A stretch of DNA of 64,000 nucleotides from Methylophaga thiooxydans DMS010 (GTDB lineage: Bacteria > Pseudomonadota > Gammaproteobacteria > Nitrosococcales > Methylophagaceae). The notes under the pieces were generated by a model. It was not told the DNA's origin, did not search any database, and was given only the letters and a program-made list of their open reading frames with translations. Shown here in pieces: positions 45,770-53,832 of the stretch. Position numbers and translations under genes: made by a program. Numbering within the stretch: position 1 is the first letter of the stretch; the number at the start of each line of letters is the position of its first letter. The stretch spans positions 23,626 through 87,625 of the forward strand of contig NZ_GG657903.1 in assembly GCF_000156355.1 (NCBI RefSeq), given 5' to 3'.

Positions 45770-46219
45770 ATGGCAGGCGCATCAATCAGTATCGACTATA
45801 GCTTCCCGGATAAAGCCATCGCCGCCCGGCTACGCGCCCTGGTCGATGCCGGTGAAGACTTGGAACCCGCCTTTATCGATATCGGTGAAGGTTTACTTAA
45901 CAGCACCCATGATCGATGGGATCAGCAAGTCGATCCTGAAAGTAACCCATGGGAGCCACTCGATCCGAAATATCAGGCACGTAAAAAGAAAAACGCCGAC
46001 AAGGTGCTGGTGCTAGAAGGATTCATGCGTGACACGCTAGCCTATAACACCAGCAGCCAGAGTATGGAAATGGGTACCAACCTTATCCAGGGCGCGACCC
46101 ATCAGTTCGGTGATGAAGACCGAGGTATTCCCGCCAGGCCCTACTTGGGTGTGTCAGAAGACGATGAACAAATGATAATTGATACCCTTTACGAACACTT
46201 TCAAGATGCACTACGTTGA
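45770..46219 (+). CDS. Phage virion morphogenesis protein (Mu gpG)
   Basis: This is a 149-residue protein of the Mu G family. The WDQQVDPESNPWEPLDPKY and LVLEGFMRDTLAYN segments are characteristic. In Mu, G is needed for tail completion/head-tail work. It lies about 97 bases after F; the gap contains a 30-codon frame with no support. Confidence 0.88.
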   Translation: MAGASISIDYSFPDKAIAARLRALVDAGEDLEPAFIDIGEGLLNSTHDRWDQQVDPESNPWEPLDPKYQARKKKNADKVLVLEGFMRDTLAYNTSSQSMEMGTNLIQGATHQFGDEDRGIPARPYLGVSEDDEQMIIDTLYEHFQDALR

Positions 46220-46449
46220 ATCTCTGTGTGCCGTTCTAAGCTGTTTTAACTGTTGATGTGCGGTCAGTATTGGAATATAAAAGTATTAAACGATTGTGCG
46301 GGAATTTAAACGGGGTTAAGCGGTCTTTAATAGTGTTGCTATTGCTTGGATATGTAAAACTGTGACAATATGCCTTATTATGGATAACTACTAATAGGGA
46401 GTAACCCTGATGCTGATGGTTTGATTGGTGTCGGGTTTTTTTGTGCCTG
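46220..46449 (+). promoter_or_regulatory. Central G-to-protease intergenic region with promoter-like and terminator-like sequences
   Basis: These 230 AT-rich bases follow gene G. A moderate rightward promoter is TTGCTT (46342-46347), 16 bases, GACAAT (46364-46369). An imperfect ACCCTGA...TCGGGT stem followed by seven T residues (about 46404-46442) could be a terminator or attenuator right before the next gene. GC-rich blocks within AT (CGGGAATTTAAACGGGG near 46300) resemble motifs of the left end. Mu holds its strong gyrase site between G and I near the genome centre, and this interval has the same place. Confidence 0.5.
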
Positions 46450-46902
46450 ATGGCAGACAAATATCAATCAAGAACAGACTTACTCGTTGAAAATGCATCG
46501 CTTCGGGGAAGTATCGCAACAATGCGAGCTGCTGAGTGGTCAAAAACTATAAGGTGGTTTATTGCTGGGTCAGCATTGGTTTTAGGGCTATATCTTTTAT
46601 CGCCAGTTGCAATTTCATGGGCTGGTAAAACAACAAAAGCTGATATTGGCATTAACGCGAAAATCCACGCTGAAATTAACAAGGATGAAAAGTCAGCTGA
46701 AGAGAGTAGTTATCTAGTTGGCTTGCTCGGTGGTCTCTTTGGTGTGTTCGGGATTTTATATGGTAGAGGTCAGTCAAGACATAGAAAAAATGTGGTTGAA
46801 CGCTATCAACCATATAAAGAGATGTATGAAAAAGAAGTGGACAGTAAGAGAACATCTAGTGACTTAACGCCAAGAGGCGAAACAAGACCGGAGGATGTGT
46901 GA
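46450..46902 (+). CDS. Two-TM membrane protein, unknown (cassette gene 1)
   Basis: This encodes 150 residues from ATG 46450; an upstream in-frame TTG is less likely. Two membrane segments are at about residues 33-52 and 86-105 (LVGLLGGLFGVFGILYG), with a charged loop between and a Lys/Arg/Glu-rich cytoplasmic tail. No family is recognised. The ribosome-binding site is poor. The codon and base composition are AT-richer than the flanking head genes. It is coupled to the next gene by a TGATG overlap. Mu has no counterpart between G and I, so this is a cargo (moron) candidate. Confidence 0.75.
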   Translation: MADKYQSRTDLLVENASLRGSIATMRAAEWSKTIRWFIAGSALVLGLYLLSPVAISWAGKTTKADIGINAKIHAEINKDEKSAEESSYLVGLLGGLFGVFGILYGRGQSRHRKNVVERYQPYKEMYEKEVDSKRTSSDLTPRGETRPEDV

Positions 46903-47480
46903 TGGATTCACAATTGAATGATTCAATATTACTGATCGCGTTATTTATTGGGATTTGGTACGCCTGGTTTGTTGAGTATAGAAGCTATTTGAACGACTCT
47001 ACTCGTCAGCGCCTTTTTGATATACGTGATCAATTATTCAATGCCGCTGAAGCGGGAGAAATTGATTTTGATAATGAATTGTATTGCATTACACGCACGA
47101 CTTTGAATGGGGTGATTAGATACACCCATCAGTTAAGTGCGATGCATTTTATCCTGACGTTATTTTTGGGCCGGAATGATATTAAAAATAGTCCTCAGTT
47201 AAAACGTTATCAAGAGCGTTGGGAGGATGCTTTCTTAAAAACAGAGTCAGAGCATCAAAAGAAACTGATATTAAAAGCCCAAAAAGAAATGCACCTTACT
47301 GTCTTTTATCACATTGTCAGAGGTTCACTCTTTTTAAGGGCGGTACTATATATGACGGCATTGCTCCTAATTCTAAAAAATCGCAAGATTGATAATGCTG
47401 TCACGTCAAAAAGTGTACGTAGTAAATGGACAATGCTGGATGCTGAAGCTAATTGCATAGGTCAAGCGGTTGCATCTTAA
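46902..47480 (+). CDS. Membrane-anchored protein, unknown (cassette gene 2)
   Basis: This encodes 192 residues from ATG 46902, with a GGAGG site upstream and a one-base overlap with gene 1. An N-terminal membrane segment (about 9-25) is followed by a helical soluble domain with an Arg/Lys-rich middle (KLILKAQKEMHL), and a second membrane segment near 148-165. No motif identifies its function. The stop is followed by a strong terminator at 47539. Superinfection exclusion, defence or toxin-like roles are possible but unproven. Confidence 0.72.
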   Translation: MDSQLNDSILLIALFIGIWYAWFVEYRSYLNDSTRQRLFDIRDQLFNAAEAGEIDFDNELYCITRTTLNGVIRYTHQLSAMHFILTLFLGRNDIKNSPQLKRYQERWEDAFLKTESEHQKKLILKAQKEMHLTVFYHIVRGSLFLRAVLYMTALLLILKNRKIDNAVTSKSVRSKWTMLDAEANCIGQAVAS

Positions 47481-47538
47481 CTTCTGATTGTTGCCGTTTT
47501 TATGCGTAGACGGTATCTTCAATAACAACAAATATTTA

Positions 47539-47570
47539 ATGCCCTGAACTGTTTCAGGGCATTTTTTTTG
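47539..47570 (+). terminator. Rho-independent terminator closing the membrane-gene cassette
   Basis: A perfect 10-base stem ATGCCCTGAA / TTCAGGGCAT with a CTGT loop is followed by eight T residues. Its stem core equals that of the terminator at 38332. Confidence 0.95.
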
Positions 47571-47628
47571 CCCCGCATTCGTAGAGTGGCACCTGTTCTT
47601 GAAATAAACGACGAACAGGAGACTCGCC

Positions 47629-47661
47629 ATGACATCATTCCCTCAAGGTCGCTATGCATAA
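47629..47661 (+). CDS. Ten-residue leader frame before the protease gene
   Basis: AGGAG precedes ATG at 47629, and the frame MTSFPQGRYA ends at TAA 47659-47661. The protease ATG at 47654 lies inside its last codons and has no site of its own. The leader could couple translation, or it could be the true N-terminus of the protease separated by a one-base frameshift. Confidence 0.5.
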   Translation: MTSFPQGRYA

Positions 47662-48748
47662 CGTAGCGCTTGCAATCTGCTCACTACTGGTCGGCACTGA
47701 TGGTGCCGTCCAGTTATTTCCTGCTGGCAAGTTCGATGCCCCTCGCGGTGCGATGGCAGGGAGTGGCCCTTGGTATCTTGATGATGTTTCTGCAGCTGCA
47801 CTTATTAATCGCGTTCAATCACGCAAGAACGACATCGTTTTCGATTACGAACACCAAACTTTGTTGGCTGCTAAAAATGGTCAGCCTGCACCCGCTGCCG
47901 GTTGGGGTAAGCCTGCCGCGTTGAGTTGGGTGCCTGATAAAGGTCTCATGTTGTCTAGTCCTGAATGGACACCAAAAGCCAACGGCTTCATCACCAACAA
48001 AGAATATAAATATATTTCACCCGTTTTCACCTATGACCCCAAAACAGGTCATGTCTTGGATTTACTTCATGTCGCGTTAACCAATAACCCAGCCATTGAT
48101 GGAATGGATGATGTATTGGCAGCGGCTTCCCTTCTCCCGCAACCAAAACAAGAGGACGCTTCTATGAACGAGGAGACTTTAAAGCTGTTACGCCAATTAT
48201 TTGGCCTTGCAGCTGATGCCGATGAATCAGCGGTGACTGCAGCTCTGACTGCTATGAATAAGCAGGTTACCAACATGGCAACCACATTGGAGCTGAAAGA
48301 CACTTCAGGGCTTGCTGCGCTGACAGCGGTTAGCAATGCTCTCGGTGAGCTAAAGAAAAAAGCCGATAGCGCTGATGAAGCTGTTGCTGCTGCCACTGCG
48401 GCTACCCCCGACACCGCTATGGCTGTTATTAAAGAGCAAGGCGAAGAAATTGCTGCTCTGACAGCGCGCCTGGATGGCAATGACAAGGACGCCATGATTG
48501 CCGCAGCCAAAGCAGATGGCAAGCTCACTCCCGCCATGGAGCTGTGGGCTAAAGACCAGCCGGTTGATGTGCTGAAGTCCTACCTTAAATCAGCCGCCCC
48601 CATTGCCGCCCTGACAGGTAAACAAACCACCACACAGCAAGTCGATGACGACGGCAACCCCGTTCTGTCTGATGCGCAGTTGGCGGTTTGTACGCAATTG
48701 GGTGTCGAGCCAGCCGAATACGCCAAATCACTCAAAGGAGATAAGTAA
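47654..48748 (+). CDS. Phage protease/scaffold (Mu gpI)
   Basis: This encodes 364 residues. The N-terminal protease domain includes ALAICSLLVGTDGAVQLFPAGKF and the FDYEHQT motif near 59, with NNPAIDGMDDV ending the domain near 153. The C-terminal half is Ala-rich and coiled, the scaffold. In Mu, gpI cuts scaffold and capsid proteins during head maturation. The decoration-protein gene starts at its stop codon (TAATG). Confidence 0.9.
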   Translation: MHNVALAICSLLVGTDGAVQLFPAGKFDAPRGAMAGSGPWYLDDVSAAALINRVQSRKNDIVFDYEHQTLLAAKNGQPAPAAGWGKPAALSWVPDKGLMLSSPEWTPKANGFITNKEYKYISPVFTYDPKTGHVLDLLHVALTNNPAIDGMDDVLAAASLLPQPKQEDASMNEETLKLLRQLFGLAADADESAVTAALTAMNKQVTNMATTLELKDTSGLAALTAVSNALGELKKKADSADEAVAAATAATPDTAMAVIKEQGEEIAALTARLDGNDKDAMIAAAKADGKLTPAMELWAKDQPVDVLKSYLKSAAPIAALTGKQTTTQQVDDDGNPVLSDAQLAVCTQLGVEPAEYAKSLKGDK

Positions 48749-49149
48749 TGGCCGCATTAACCAAAGACCGTAATACCCCGCAACGGTTAGGTGAAGTTCA
48801 CAACCATCCAGTGGCGGCATCAAGTGTCATCTTTGCTGGCTCTATTGTTGTGCTTGATTCATCTGGCAATGCTGAGGCTGGTTCAACGGCAACCGGTTTG
48901 AAAGCCGTAGGCCGTGCAGACCAGCACGTTGATAACGGTGCTGGCTCTGCCGGTGATAAAGCCATTGATGTACGCAAAGGCACGTTCTTGTTTGCAAACG
49001 ATGGCTCGATTGACCGCACCGATATCGAAGCCACCGCTTACATCGTCGATGACCAGACAGTGGCTAACACTGACGACACCGGCTCCCGTAGTGCTGCAGG
49101 CAAGATTGTCGACGTTGATGTTGACGGCGTCTGGGTCAAATTCGACTAA
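48748..49149 (+). CDS. Head decoration/cement-like protein
   Basis: This is a 133-residue beta-rich protein between protease and capsid genes. It has many Asp/Gly/Thr residues and no signal peptide. Size, composition and place fit a capsid-stabilising (DUF2190-like) decoration protein. The identification is by context. Confidence 0.72.
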   Translation: MAALTKDRNTPQRLGEVHNHPVAASSVIFAGSIVVLDSSGNAEAGSTATGLKAVGRADQHVDNGAGSAGDKAIDVRKGTFLFANDGSIDRTDIEATAYIVDDQTVANTDDTGSRSAAGKIVDVDVDGVWVKFD

Positions 49150-49186
49150 GACTTCACTGGTTTAGCTAATTAATAAGGATGACACC

Positions 49187-50257
49187 ATGAAAAAACTGAT
49201 TCTCTTGCCGATGGCCATCGTCGGCGCTCTCGTAATGATGACCTCCGCGATGGCGGCTGACTGGTCATTGCCAGCCAGCCTAATGACCGGCCCTGCCTCA
49301 TTGAATACGGCCATGATGGGTGATGCAATGCCAATGCTGGCGTTTGGCGGCATCATCATTAACAAACAGGCTATTCAAGATATTTTTATTGGCCTGAAAA
49401 CCGTCTTCCATAACGCACTCAAAGCCCGAACCAGTAACTGGCAACTGACTGCGATGGAGGTCATGTCTAGCACCAAGACCGAAGACTACGCCTGGTTAGA
49501 ACGTTTCCCGAAAATGCGTAAATGGGTGGGTGAAAAGCATGTCAAAGCCTTGAAAGCCGGTAAATACACTGCCACCAATGAAGATTGGGAAACGACCATC
49601 GCGGTTGATCGTAACGATATCGAAGATGACACCTTGGGTATCTACAACACCCAAGCCAATATGGCGGGTGACTCAGCGGGTGAACTGCACGACATCATCT
49701 TGGACGATCTGAAAAACAACGCCTTTATTAATGAAGGTCTTGATGGTCAGTACTTCTATGACACCGATCATGAAGTGAATGAAGATTCGGTATCGAACAA
49801 ACTGACAGTGGCATTGAGCGCGGCAACATCAGCGGCTGCAGCGGCGTCTTACGGTGCGGCACGTACTGCAATGATGAAGTTCACCGATGACGAAGGCATG
49901 CCATTGCGTCTGGTACCCGACTTGCTCGAAGTGCCACCGGCTTTGGAAGCTGTCGCACGTAAATTGGTCGAAGCCGACAAGCTCGACGATGACAGCCCGA
50001 ACCCCTACAAAGGCACAGCCAAAATTGAAGTCAATCCGGGGTTAACGTCTGATACTGTCTGGTTCCTCCACCACACCCGCAACGCTGTGAAGCCTTTCAT
50101 TATCCAGATGCGTAAGAAGCCTGTCTTCGTCAGCCAGACGGATATGGAAAACGATGATGTATTCAATAAGCGTGAATACAAGTTTGGTGCCGAAGCGCGA
50201 GCGACTGGCGTGTATGGCTTCTGGCAACTGTCTGTCGGTTCCACCGGCGGCGCGTAG
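49187..50257 (+). CDS. Major capsid protein (Mu gpT) with signal-peptide-like extension
   Basis: This encodes 356 residues. From about residue 55 (INKQAIQDIFIGLKTVF) the sequence is a Mu-type gpT capsid: SSTKTEDYAWLERFPKMRKWVG and TTIAVDRNDIEDDTLGIYN. The first 54 residues are different: MKKLILLP, a hydrophobic core and AMAAD, which looks exactly like a Sec signal peptide, then a Met/Ala/Gly-rich linker. AAGGATG precedes the first ATG and no later start has a site. The extension may be a delta-like piece removed by the gpI protease. It is unusual for a cytoplasmically assembled head. Confidence 0.92.
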   Translation: MKKLILLPMAIVGALVMMTSAMAADWSLPASLMTGPASLNTAMMGDAMPMLAFGGIIINKQAIQDIFIGLKTVFHNALKARTSNWQLTAMEVMSSTKTEDYAWLERFPKMRKWVGEKHVKALKAGKYTATNEDWETTIAVDRNDIEDDTLGIYNTQANMAGDSAGELHDIILDDLKNNAFINEGLDGQYFYDTDHEVNEDSVSNKLTVALSAATSAAAAASYGAARTAMMKFTDDEGMPLRLVPDLLEVPPALEAVARKLVEADKLDDDSPNPYKGTAKIEVNPGLTSDTVWFLHHTRNAVKPFIIQMRKKPVFVSQTDMENDDVFNKREYKFGAEARATGVYGFWQLSVGSTGGA

Positions 50258-50279
50258 TTAATCAGCCTTTAAGACAACT

Positions 50280-50307
50280 TTATCAGGGCGGTTTTCCGCC
50301 CTGATAA
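50280..50307 (+). terminator. Perfect 12-base hairpin after the capsid gene
   Basis: TTATCAGGGCGG and CCGCCCTGATAA pair perfectly around a TTTT loop, 22 bases after the capsid stop. No T-run follows, so it may be a 3' stabilising hairpin for the abundant capsid mRNA or a partial terminator. Confidence 0.75.
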
Positions 50308-50323
50308 CCAAGATAAGGAACGC

Positions 50324-50746
50324 ATGATGGAAAACTTACTACAACTGCTACGTGAGAAGGCATTCGACAAAAAGCCTACCGTCGAAGAACTGAAAAAGTT
50401 TGATGGTCTGGACAGCATTACAGCCAAAGAGCGTGATGAAGCCTGGAAAGTCATTCAGGACGAAAAGCAGGCTCAGTCTAAAACGAATTCAGAAGCTGAT
50501 GATAATGGGGGTGGCGGTGACTCAGACAAAAACAGCACAACCACAACAACCACTACAACCGACAGTGACCCTGATTCTAAACCAAGCACCAAACAGAACG
50601 CTTTACCACACTACCGTGTGACCGTGATGCGGGATGGGTTTCGTCGTTTAGGTCGTGCCTGGTCAGGCAGTGATGATGTCGAGCTGAGCGAAGAAGAGGT
50701 CGCCATCCTGGAAGCCGATCCGATGTTCAGCGTTGTCGAGCTATAA
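50324..50746 (+). CDS. HI1506-related protein with FluMu-type domain
   Basis: This encodes 140 residues. An N-terminal helical part and a low-complexity Gly/Asp then poly-Thr linker (about 60-85) precede a C-terminal domain, HYRVTVMRDGFRRLGRAWSG, ending DPMFSVVEL. The latter is the Mu-like FluMu domain. The protein sits between capsid and gp36 as in Haemophilus FluMu. The role is structural by context. Confidence 0.8.
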   Translation: MMENLLQLLREKAFDKKPTVEELKKFDGLDSITAKERDEAWKVIQDEKQAQSKTNSEADDNGGGGDSDKNSTTTTTTTTDSDPDSKPSTKQNALPHYRVTVMRDGFRRLGRAWSGSDDVELSEEEVAILEADPMFSVVEL

Positions 50747-50761
50747 GCGGATATCTCAACG

Positions 50762-51181
50762 ATGCCTTACTGCACACAACAAGACCTGGTCACCCGATAT
50801 GGAGAGGATGAACTGATCCAGCTTACGGATAAGCAAAACACGGGTCAGCTGGACACGGACGTCATTAATTTAGCCATTGCCGACTCAGACAGCATGATTG
50901 ATGGTTATCTGGGTGGCCGTTACAGCCTGCCGATTGACCCGCTGCCAAGGTCATTGGTGCGTATTGCTTGCGAAATTACACGCTATTACTTGTACGAAAA
51001 TCTAGCGCCCGATGAAGTAAAAGACCGGTACAACGAAGCAGTCAAGTCACTCAAAAGCATCGCCCGTGGCGAATTGAGCATTGGTATCAGTACAGAAGGT
51101 GCCAAACCTCTCAGCCAAAACACAGTGAAAATCAACACCGGTGGCAATGTCTTTAACCGTAAAGATAAGAGCTTTATATGA
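50762..51181 (+). CDS. gp36-family head completion protein (DUF1320)
   Basis: This encodes 139 residues. MPYCTQQDLVTRYGEDELIQLTD and DSMIDGYLGGRYSLP are the DUF1320 signature. The family, gp36 in Mu, is a head-tail connector component. It overlaps gp37 by four bases. Confidence 0.88.
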   Translation: MPYCTQQDLVTRYGEDELIQLTDKQNTGQLDTDVINLAIADSDSMIDGYLGGRYSLPIDPLPRSLVRIACEITRYYLYENLAPDEVKDRYNEAVKSLKSIARGELSIGISTEGAKPLSQNTVKINTGGNVFNRKDKSFI

Positions 51182-51741
51182 ACAGCATTAGCACCGTTGA
51201 AGATCACATCATTGAAAAAGCACAGGCGTTATTTGGCAATACATTAAGCGCTGCTGAAGTGTTACCCAGCGCGTTGAACTTGGCAGTACTGAAACAGTTG
51301 GTTGCCTCAAACAGAACGCCGGGCGTTTACACCACGTTTCTCGGTGGTCAAGGCAACTCACGCGGTAGCCTCAATGGCCGTTTTGATGTGTATGTCATCA
51401 CCCGTCACGTTGGTAACCACAGCGCCCGGCGTCGAGGTGACACAACCACCATTGGTGCTTATGACATTTTAGCGGCACTGATTCCTAAGCTGCATGAATC
51501 GACGATTGCAGGGGTCGGTTCACTGGCGCTGAAGAATGTCAGGAATCTGTTTTCAATGCAGCTGGAGCAAAGCTTCAAAGCCACGATGTATGCCGTCACT
51601 TTTGAGTTGCCAAATATGCCATTTCCTAATGACTTTGACCCATCAACGTTGGCTGATTTTGTCACCTTTCATGCTGAACATTCATTGGTCGACGGCGACG
51701 ACGAACCCGACGCTATTGACCACATAACATTGGAGCAATAA
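51178..51741 (+). CDS. gp37-family protein (DUF1834)
   Basis: This encodes 187 residues of the Mu gp37 type. It lies between gp36 and DUF2635 as expected, and has the RGSLNGRFDVYVITRHVGN core. It is thought to be a tail terminator/completion protein. Confidence 0.82.
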   Translation: MNSISTVEDHIIEKAQALFGNTLSAAEVLPSALNLAVLKQLVASNRTPGVYTTFLGGQGNSRGSLNGRFDVYVITRHVGNHSARRRGDTTTIGAYDILAALIPKLHESTIAGVGSLALKNVRNLFSMQLEQSFKATMYAVTFELPNMPFPNDFDPSTLADFVTFHAEHSLVDGDDEPDAIDHITLEQ

Positions 51742-51744
51742 ACC

Positions 51745-51993
51745 ATGCCAGACCGAATTTTTATCAAACCCGCCAAGCAGGCTGTCAATGTGCGAAAGCT
51801 ACGCGGCGGTCTGTTAAATCAGCACGGTGAATACGTGCCACGTGAAGTGTATTACCTGAAGCGGATAAAAGACGGTGATGCGATTGAGCTAACCAGTGAC
51901 GCCGACATTAAAAAAGCGTTGGCCAAGGCTAAAACGGATGCCAAAAAAGCCGTTGCTGCCAAACCCACAGATTCAACTGATAAGGATGCATAA
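51745..51993 (+). CDS. DUF2635 small phage protein
   Basis: This encodes 82 residues. IFIKPAKQAVNVRKLRGGLLNQHGEYVP is a DUF2635 opening. The C-terminus is a Lys/Ala-rich charged tail. These proteins always precede the sheath gene in Mu-like phages; the role is unknown. Confidence 0.83.
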   Translation: MPDRIFIKPAKQAVNVRKLRGGLLNQHGEYVPREVYYLKRIKDGDAIELTSDADIKKALAKAKTDAKKAVAAKPTDSTDKDA

Positions 51994-51995
51994 GC

Positions 51996-53462
51996 ATGGC
52001 TATTTCTTTTGATACGATTCCTGAAAAATTACGTCTACCGTTTACAGCCATTGAGTTCAGTAATCGGTTGGCAGGTAATGCCAATATTGATTTTAAAATG
52101 CTGGTTATCGGTCAGCGACTGTCAACCGGCACGATTCCAGCGGGGCAAGCAGTTCGTGCCAATAGCCCTGAAGAATTGGAAGCGTATTTTGGTCGAGGCT
52201 CTATGTTGGCTGAAATGGGCAAGGCACAAATCAATGCCGATCAGTTTACTGAAAAGTGGTTCTTGGCTTTAGATGATGCATCAGGCGGTGAACAAGCAAC
52301 CGGGTCAATCACCGTTACTGGCCCGGCCACGCGAGGAGGCACAGTCTTTCTTTACATCGCAGGCTATCGCTTACTCATTGGTGTTGACGCTGCTGACACG
52401 GATGAAGATATTGCCAGCGCTATCGTTGCAGCCATTACGGCAGAGACGACCTTACCGGTAACAGCCGAAGTTAATGGTGCAGAGTCGACTGAGGTCGATA
52501 TCACTTGTAAGTGGAAAGGTGAAACCGGCAACGATATTGATATGCGACTCAATTTCTACGATGAAGCCTTGCCTGATGGTGTCGGCCTCACCTTTGTGGC
52601 CATGTCTGGCGGTACCGGTAATCCTGATCTTACTGATGTGTTCACTGCTATTGGTGATGAATGGTACAACTGGCTTGCAGTGCCTTATACCGATACAGCC
52701 AACTTAGTGGTGCTAGAAGCCGAAGCAGAAAGTCGCTGGGGGCCAATGCGTGCCATCGGCTTTCGGGCATTTACTGCGTTTAAAGGCACCCACTCAGAAA
52801 CCGGGACTTTTGGCAGTGGACGAAATGGCCCACACGTCACCTGCATGGGTACCAATGACTCACCGACTCCGCCTTATCTATGGGCTGGCGTCAATTGTGT
52901 TGTCGCTGCCGCTTCCTTGCAAATTGACCCGGCACGTCAGCTAAGAACGCTGGCATTGCCTGGTATTAAGCCACCGAAAAAAGAACTGCGTTGGGATGGT
53001 ACCGAGCGTAATCAGCTGCTGTTCGATGGTATTGCTACTTACAGTGTTGATCGTGGTGGATTGGTACGAATTGAACGTCAAATCAGTATGTATCAAACCA
53101 ATGCGTCCGGCTTTGCTGATGACAGTTATCTCAACATCAACACGGCAGAAACATTAGAACGCATCCGCTTTGAGCAACGGGCAATGGTGTCTCAAAAATT
53201 CCCGCGTCACAAGCTGGCGGATGATGATTTTGATATTCCAGCCGGTCAGGCGGTGGTGACGCCTAATGCCATGGAAGATGAGTTTTTAGCCTTGTATACC
53301 GTCTTTATGGATCGCGGCTGGTGCCAGGATTATGAAGGTTATAAAGCCACAATCATCGCTGAAATTCATGATGACGATCCAGACCGTCTGGATATGTATG
53401 ACTCACCAAAACTCATCAATAACCTACGTGTCACGGCTGTGCACACTGAATATCGTCGTTAA
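51996..53462 (+). CDS. Tail sheath protein (Mu gpL)
   Basis: This encodes 488 residues, the normal size of a Mu-type sheath. FTAIEFSNRLAGNANIDFKMLVIGQRL near the N-terminus and RALNP-like NINTAETLERIRFEQRAMV in the C-terminal part are typical. It contracts to drive the tube through the cell envelope. Confidence 0.93.
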   Translation: MAISFDTIPEKLRLPFTAIEFSNRLAGNANIDFKMLVIGQRLSTGTIPAGQAVRANSPEELEAYFGRGSMLAEMGKAQINADQFTEKWFLALDDASGGEQATGSITVTGPATRGGTVFLYIAGYRLLIGVDAADTDEDIASAIVAAITAETTLPVTAEVNGAESTEVDITCKWKGETGNDIDMRLNFYDEALPDGVGLTFVAMSGGTGNPDLTDVFTAIGDEWYNWLAVPYTDTANLVVLEAEAESRWGPMRAIGFRAFTAFKGTHSETGTFGSGRNGPHVTCMGTNDSPTPPYLWAGVNCVVAAASLQIDPARQLRTLALPGIKPPKKELRWDGTERNQLLFDGIATYSVDRGGLVRIERQISMYQTNASGFADDSYLNINTAETLERIRFEQRAMVSQKFPRHKLADDDFDIPAGQAVVTPNAMEDEFLALYTVFMDRGWCQDYEGYKATIIAEIHDDDPDRLDMYDSPKLINNLRVTAVHTEYRR

Positions 53463-53477
53463 ATTTAGGAGTAAGCA

Positions 53478-53828
53478 ATGAGCGAACAAGTCACAGGAAA
53501 AGTAAAAGTCAGAATTGACGGCGGTGTTATTGAGTCAGAAAACGAAGCCACGTTAGATCCGGGTGGTGTTTCAAGAGAACCGTCGAGCCATGGTGGCAAA
53601 ACCTATTTCACCGAATCAGATTCACCACCGAACCTGAAGTTTAAAATCCTGCTCACGTCAACGGTTGACGTGACAGAGGTGAATAAGTGGAAAAACAAAA
53701 CCGTCACGTTTATCACTGATACCGGCCAACGTTATTTAATGCGTAACGCCTTCACTGTGAATGTGATTGAGCATGGCATGACCAGTGCGGATGTCGAGAT
53801 GTCAGGCGATATGGCGGAGAAGGTATAA
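53478..53828 (+). CDS. Tail tube protein (Mu gpM)
   Basis: This encodes 116 residues, beta-rich, with GKVKVRIDGGVIESENEATLDPGG and a C-terminal VEMSGDMAEKV. Size and place after the sheath identify the tube subunit. AGGAG precedes the ATG. Confidence 0.9.
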   Translation: MSEQVTGKVKVRIDGGVIESENEATLDPGGVSREPSSHGGKTYFTESDSPPNLKFKILLTSTVDVTEVNKWKNKTVTFITDTGQRYLMRNAFTVNVIEHGMTSADVEMSGDMAEKV

Positions 53829-53832
53829 ACGC

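Noticed and set aside
48067-48537. Leftward 156-codon frame opposite the protease gene
   Set aside because: Low-complexity Ser/Ala composition, mirror of the Ala-rich scaffold region.
50500-50580. ACA/ACC-rich tract as a simple-sequence repeat with phase-variation potential
   Set aside because: It encodes a Thr-rich linker with mixed codons and no pure repeat unit long enough for slippage.
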